NCBI GenBank assembly: GCA_003456035.1
Contig: DMPJ01000269.1
Span: forward strand, 921-11,387
Direction: 5' to 3'
DNA length: 10,467 nucleotides
DNA from: Planktothrix sp. UBA8402
Lineage (GTDB): Bacteria > Cyanobacteriota > Cyanobacteriia > Cyanobacteriales > Microcoleaceae
The position numbers and the translations under genes were made by a program. This document shows, one piece after another, positions 8,116-10,467 of this stretch (position 1 is the stretch's first letter; the number at the start of each line of letters is the position of its first letter). Below the pieces are notes generated by a model that saw only the letters and a list, made by a program, of their open reading frames with translations, was not told where the DNA came from and did no database searches.

Positions 8116-9141
8116 ATGTCTCGTTCTAAAGCTTTACAATATTACGTTTTTAGTCGTTTACTGTTAGCCCCCTTAATGCTATGGACAATTACCACCGTAG
8201 TTTTTTTGCTGTTACGCGCGACGCCGGGTGATCCGGTGGATGCGATTCTTGGCCCCCGGGCGCCGGAAGCCGCAAAAGAAGCCTTGCGATCGCAATTGGG
8301 GTTAAAAGGTTCCCTATCGCAACAATATTTTGACTATATGGGAAAACTCCTACATCTGGATTTAGGAAACTCCCTGACCAGTCGCGGGGAAACGGTTTGG
8401 CAAATTATTCAAAATCATTTTCCCGCAACGGTTGAACTAGCTTTATTTAGCATGATAGTGGCTTTGGCCGTGGGAATTACTGTTGGGGCTGTAGCCGCGT
8501 CCCATCCCGATACGATTTGGGATACGGGGGGCCGTTTATTTGGAATTATTACCTATGCAATTCCCCCTTTTTGGGCGGGGATGTTGTTGCAATTAATTTT
8601 TGCGGTGCAGTTGGGTTGGTTTCCCCTGGGCACTCGATTTCCGGTGACAATTCCTACTCCTGAAGGTTGGAGTGGTTTATATACCTTAGATAGTTTGTTT
8701 ACTGGAAATTTAATGCAGTTGAGAGTCGCACTTTATTACCTCTGTTTACCTTCTTTAACCTTAGGTTTATTGTTAAGTGGTATTTTTGAAAGGATTGTGC
8801 GAGTTAACCTCAAACAAACCTTAAAAGCGGATTATGTGGAAGCGGCTAGGGCGAGAGGAATTCCCGAATTAAGAATTGTTTTAGCTCACGCTTTAAAAAA
8901 TGCCATGATTCCGGTAATTACGGTTTTAGGTTTAACTTTTGCAGCCTTATTAGGGGGAGCAATTTTAACAGAAGTTACCTTTTCTTGGCCGGGATTAGCT
9001 AATCGGTTATATGAAGCCATTAGTTTCCGAGACTATCCCACAGTGCAGGGAATTGTTGTATTTTTCGCAGCAATTGTTGTGGTTGCGAGTATTCTAATTG
9101 ATGTTCTGAATGCCTGTATTGATCCGAGAATTAGATATTAA
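8116..9141 (+). CDS. DppB/OppB-type ABC transporter permease
   Basis: A 341-residue inner-membrane permease of the dipeptide/oligopeptide/nickel ABC importer family, close to the family's usual length. The first membrane helix is at about residues 13-34, followed by the typical ATPGDPV segment and a long periplasmic region (QYFDYMGKLLHLDLGNSL). Further helices lie at about 108-128, 140-168, 204-222, 264-288 and 308-332. The cytoplasmic EAA loop that docks on the ATPase is clear: DYVEAARARGIP with the glycine at 248 and HALKNAMIPV after it. The C-terminus DPRIRY is characteristic of DppB-like permeases. The usual partners (DppC-like permease, ATPases, binding protein) are not in the window; such scattering is common in cyanobacteria, so the substrate is unknown. 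The ATG at 8116 gives a normal N-terminus. The gene is visibly more GC-rich than the giant glycosyltransferase. Confidence 0.93.
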   Translation: MSRSKALQYYVFSRLLLAPLMLWTITTVVFLLLRATPGDPVDAILGPRAPEAAKEALRSQLGLKGSLSQQYFDYMGKLLHLDLGNSLTSRGETVWQIIQNHFPATVELALFSMIVALAVGITVGAVAASHPDTIWDTGGRLFGIITYAIPPFWAGMLLQLIFAVQLGWFPLGTRFPVTIPTPEGWSGLYTLDSLFTGNLMQLRVALYYLCLPSLTLGLLLSGIFERIVRVNLKQTLKADYVEAARARGIPELRIVLAHALKNAMIPVITVLGLTFAALLGGAILTEVTFSWPGLANRLYEAISFRDYPTVQGIVVFFAAIVVVASILIDVLNACIDPRIRY

Positions 9142-9142
9142 A

Positions 9143-9296
9143 AATAGGTAATGGGGAATGGGCTGTTAAGCATTTAAACCATGCAACCTAGCGAGCGAGG
9201 ACGCTCGCACTACACCAGGATGATAAAGTTTAAATGTGGAACAGATTATCTCGTTTATTAAAGATTCTATATCTTGCCCATTGCCTATTTCCTATT
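9143..9296. mobile_element. MITE-like nested inverted-repeat element (candidate)
   Basis: A 21-base arm at 9143-9163 (AATAGG...AATGGGC) matches the reverse complement of 9276-9296 at 18 of 21 positions. Inside it, CATTTAAAC (9171-9179) pairs perfectly with GTTTAAATG (9228-9236), and inside that GCGAGCG (9191-9197) pairs perfectly with CGCTCGC (9202-9208) around AGGA. The ~154-base unit has no open frame and fills the gap between the convergent permease and DNA methyltransferase genes. No clear target-site duplication is visible: TTAA occurs on both sides but at unequal distances from the arms. It could be a small non-autonomous transposable element or a folded 3'-end repeat that works as a bidirectional terminator. 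Confidence 0.5.
9191..9208. repeat. Central GC-rich hairpin of the 9143-9296 element
   Basis: A perfect 7-bp stem, GCGAGCG/CGCTCGC, closes a 4-base AGGA loop. It is the strongest secondary structure between the permease stop (9141) and the methyltransferase stop (9292). No T-run follows on either strand, so it is not a textbook intrinsic terminator, although its position between convergent genes fits that role. From memory, the sequence with its ACTACA flank resembles hairpins scattered in filamentous cyanobacteria. Confidence 0.6.
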
Positions 9297-10098
9297 CCCT
9301 TTTAACCCGATTTCTCGCAATTTCACAGTATTCTGGACTAATATCAATCCCGATAAAATTTCTCCCCATTTGTTGAGCAACTTTGCAAGTTGTCCCACTT
9401 CCACACATCGGATCAAGAATTAAATCCCCAGCATTTGACCAAGAATAAATATGATCCCGAGCTAATTCACAGGGAAAAGGTGCGGGGTGATTTTTAGCTT
9501 CTTGATCTTCGAGATTTTTTCCTACCACATATTCCCAAATATTCCCTTTAATTTTTTGATTCTTTACAGGTTTTGCCATTTTTGAACGTTTTTGATCATC
9601 TTTTGAATAATTTTTATAGGTTGTGCCATTTAGTTCTAATCCGGCGTGTAAACAGTCTACCATTAAGGCGTTATGGGTAGCAACCTGACCTTTACTTAAA
9701 ATAAACATATATTCAAATTCATTACTATATCTCCGTCGATAAATTTGAGGGATGGGATTTCTTTTTTTAAAGATCATGGTATCATGAAGATTAAAACCAA
9801 TTTCTTTAAAAAAGAGCGCTTGTTTAAAGCTAGTTCCGCTTTCACTTCCCTCAATAGTGGCGTCAGCAACCACCCAAACCATAACCCCCCCTGGTTTAAT
9901 CACCCGGTATAATTCTCTAGCAATATCTTCAAAAGGAAAGACAAAACCTTTATATTTTCTCAGGTTATCATAAGGAGGGGAAGTTAACACCATATCAATA
10001 CAGTCATTCTCGAAGTTTTTCATCACTTCGATACAATCTCCTTGGACTATTTTATCAATAAATTCAGTAATAGTCATCGAGCTTAAATTTTTGATCAT
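9292..10098 (-). CDS. Beta-class site-specific DNA amino-methyltransferase (N4-cytosine or N6-adenine)
   Basis: A 268-residue DNA methyltransferase transferring a methyl group from S-adenosylmethionine to an exocyclic amino group in DNA. The catalytic motif IV, TSPPYD (39-44), precedes the SAM-binding motif DPMCGSGTT (229-237); this order defines the beta class. KPGGVMVWVVAD and the C-terminal IGIDISPEYCEIARNR are also typical. SPPY is commoner in N4-cytosine enzymes and DPPY in N6-adenine ones, but the distinction is not reliable. Start choice: the frame extends to a TTG at 10134, but that codon lies at the edge of a GC-rich palindromic repeat and within a candidate -35 box. In-frame ATGs are at 10098 (chosen; AGGA two bases upstream) and 10077 (giving MTITEFIDKIVQGDC). 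The last two sense codons and the TAG stop lie in or next to the arm of the 9143-9296 element. No endonuclease gene lies alongside, so it may be a solitary methyltransferase. Target site unknown. Confidence 0.9.
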   Translation of the reverse strand: MIKNLSSMTITEFIDKIVQGDCIEVMKNFENDCIDMVLTSPPYDNLRKYKGFVFPFEDIARELYRVIKPGGVMVWVVADATIEGSESGTSFKQALFFKEIGFNLHDTMIFKKRNPIPQIYRRRYSNEFEYMFILSKGQVATHNALMVDCLHAGLELNGTTYKNYSKDDQKRSKMAKPVKNQKIKGNIWEYVVGKNLEDQEAKNHPAPFPCELARDHIYSWSNAGDLILDPMCGSGTTCKVAQQMGRNFIGIDISPEYCEIARNRVKRE

Positions 10099-10104
10099 TA
10101 TCCT

Positions 10105-10134
10105 AATATAACCCAATTGTAGGGGCGGGTTCAA
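10105..10134 (-). promoter_or_regulatory. Candidate promoter of the DNA methyltransferase
   Basis: On the minus strand TTGAAC (10134-10129) and TATATT (10110-10105) are separated by 18 bases; the -10 matches consensus at five of six and the -35 at four of six positions. Transcription would start at about 10098, making the ATG at 10098 essentially leaderless or giving the ATG at 10077 a leader of about 20 bases. This argues against translation from the TTG at 10134. It is a pattern match only. Confidence 0.35.
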
Positions 10135-10178
10135 GACAATCTTTATTAATTAGCATAAATCCTGATCAACCCGTCCCT
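10121..10178. repeat. Imperfect GC-rich inverted repeat upstream of the methyltransferase
   Basis: AGGGGCGGGTT (10121-10131) matches the reverse complement of AACCCGTCCCT (10168-10178) at 10 of 11 positions, around a 36-base AT-rich centre. The GC-rich arms stand out from AT-rich surroundings. From memory, arms of the form TAGGGGCGGGTT recur between genes of filamentous cyanobacteria. If the methyltransferase frame is extended to the TTG at 10134, the extra N-terminal residues (NPPLQ) are simply translated repeat. Confidence 0.5.
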
Positions 10179-10258
10179 TGTTAACACAGAAATGCTATTC
10201 CAAAATTTACCCTAACAACGCACAGGTTTGATAAAATTGGGGATGAGCGATCGCTATA
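10179..10258 (+). promoter_or_regulatory. Toxin upstream region with HIP1 site and TATAAT
   Basis: The region between the divergent methyltransferase and toxin genes holds a HIP1 palindrome GCGATCGC (10247-10254) directly followed by a perfect -10 hexamer TATAAT (10255-10260). No good -35 is at the right distance: TTGATA (10228-10233) is 21 bases away and TTGGGG (10237-10242) only 12. If TATAAT is used, transcription starts near 10267, at the second ATG of the toxin gene, giving a leaderless message. HIP1 palindromes could also influence expression here, but nothing shows that. Confidence 0.35.
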
Positions 10259-10467
10259 ATGATCATTATGGAAAGTCAACCTAGGGAGATTCAACGTTAT
10301 GTTACACCAGAAGGTAAAGTTCCGTTTGCAGAGTGGTTAGACTCCCTGCGGGATCGAAAAGCTAGATTGAAAATTCAAACTAAGTTAAGGCGAATTCATT
10401 TAGGAAATTGGGGAGATTATCGTTCATTAGGTGAGGGCGTTTATGAATTTAAAATCAATTATGGCCC
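10259..10467 (+). CDS. RelE/HigB-like toxin, addiction module killer family (3'-partial)
   Basis: A gene cut by the right edge. The translation from the second ATG (10268) reads MESQPREIQRYVTPEGK, then VPFAEWLDSLRD, KARLKIQTKLRRI, HLGNWGDYRSLGEGVYEFKI and NYGP. This is the characteristic pattern of the HigB/Gp49-like 'addiction module killer' family of RelE/ParE-fold toxins: a PFxEWLDSLxD helix, a basic KxRxxI..RL helix, GNxGD, and the GEGVYEFKI strand before a YGPGYR-like segment. These toxins are about 95-110 residues long and act as mRNA interferases at the ribosome; about two thirds is visible. An in-frame stop at 10244-10246 limits the start to the ATG at 10259 or at 10268; coordinates use the first, but the second is as likely. 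In this family the antitoxin (HigA-like, helix-turn-helix) normally follows the toxin and would be just outside the window. The family call is strong; toxicity is inferred. Confidence 0.85.
   Translation, partial: MIIMESQPREIQRYVTPEGKVPFAEWLDSLRDRKARLKIQTKLRRIHLGNWGDYRSLGEGVYEFKINYG

Noticed and set aside
9191..9208. CRISPR repeat or intrinsic terminator at the GCGAGCG hairpin
   Set aside because: There is a single copy with no regularly spaced repeats, and no T-run after the stem on either strand.
10099..10134. N-terminal extension of the DNA methyltransferase from the TTG at 10134
   Set aside because: The extra residues come from a GC-rich palindromic repeat and overlap a candidate promoter; two in-frame ATGs downstream leave all catalytic motifs intact.
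1205..10254. The seven GCGATCGC octamers as a novel regulatory network
   Set aside because: They match the known HIP1 motif abundant throughout cyanobacterial genomes, and six of the seven lie inside coding sequence.

Overview
The window looks like chromosomal DNA of a filamentous, Planktothrix/Oscillatoria-like cyanobacterium. Direct signs are seven copies of the palindrome GCGATCGC (the HIP1 motif over-represented in cyanobacterial genomes) at 1205, 1770, 5264, 6978, 7323, 8286 and 10247, AT-rich coding DNA, weak or absent Shine-Dalgarno sequences, and short GC-rich palindromic repeats between genes. The genus is an inference; the cyanobacterial assignment is firm.

Layout: (1) nt 1-6404, plus strand: a very large gene, open at the left edge of the window. 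It encodes a methyltransferase domain, three GT2 glycosyltransferase domains and one GT41 (O-GlcNAc transferase/SPINDLY-like) domain, interleaved with three diverged copies of a ~130-residue helical module. (2) nt 6424-6448: a GC-rich hairpin in the gap between two convergent genes. (3) nt 6455-7963, minus strand: a UbiD-family prenyl-hydroxybenzoate decarboxylase, expected to act in plastoquinone synthesis. (4) nt 7964-8115: a divergent intergenic region. (5) nt 8116-9141, plus: a DppB/OppB-type ABC permease. (6) nt 9143-9296: a nested inverted-repeat, MITE-like element that fills the gap between convergent genes and supplies the stop codon of the next gene. (7) nt 9292-10098, minus: a beta-class DNA amino-methyltransferase whose longest reading frame begins inside a palindromic repeat and is probably overextended. 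(8) nt 10259-10467, plus: the N-terminal two thirds of a RelE/HigB-like toxin of the addiction-module-killer family, cut by the right edge.

The genes do not form one operon: strands run + - + - +, and each gene appears to be its own transcription unit, or part of one that continues outside the window. The left part is surface-glycan or protein-glycosylation machinery, the middle is housekeeping metabolism and transport, and the right end (solitary DNA methyltransferase, repeats, toxin) looks like accessory DNA. The least ordinary object is the >2,100-residue multi-glycosyltransferase and its internal repeats.
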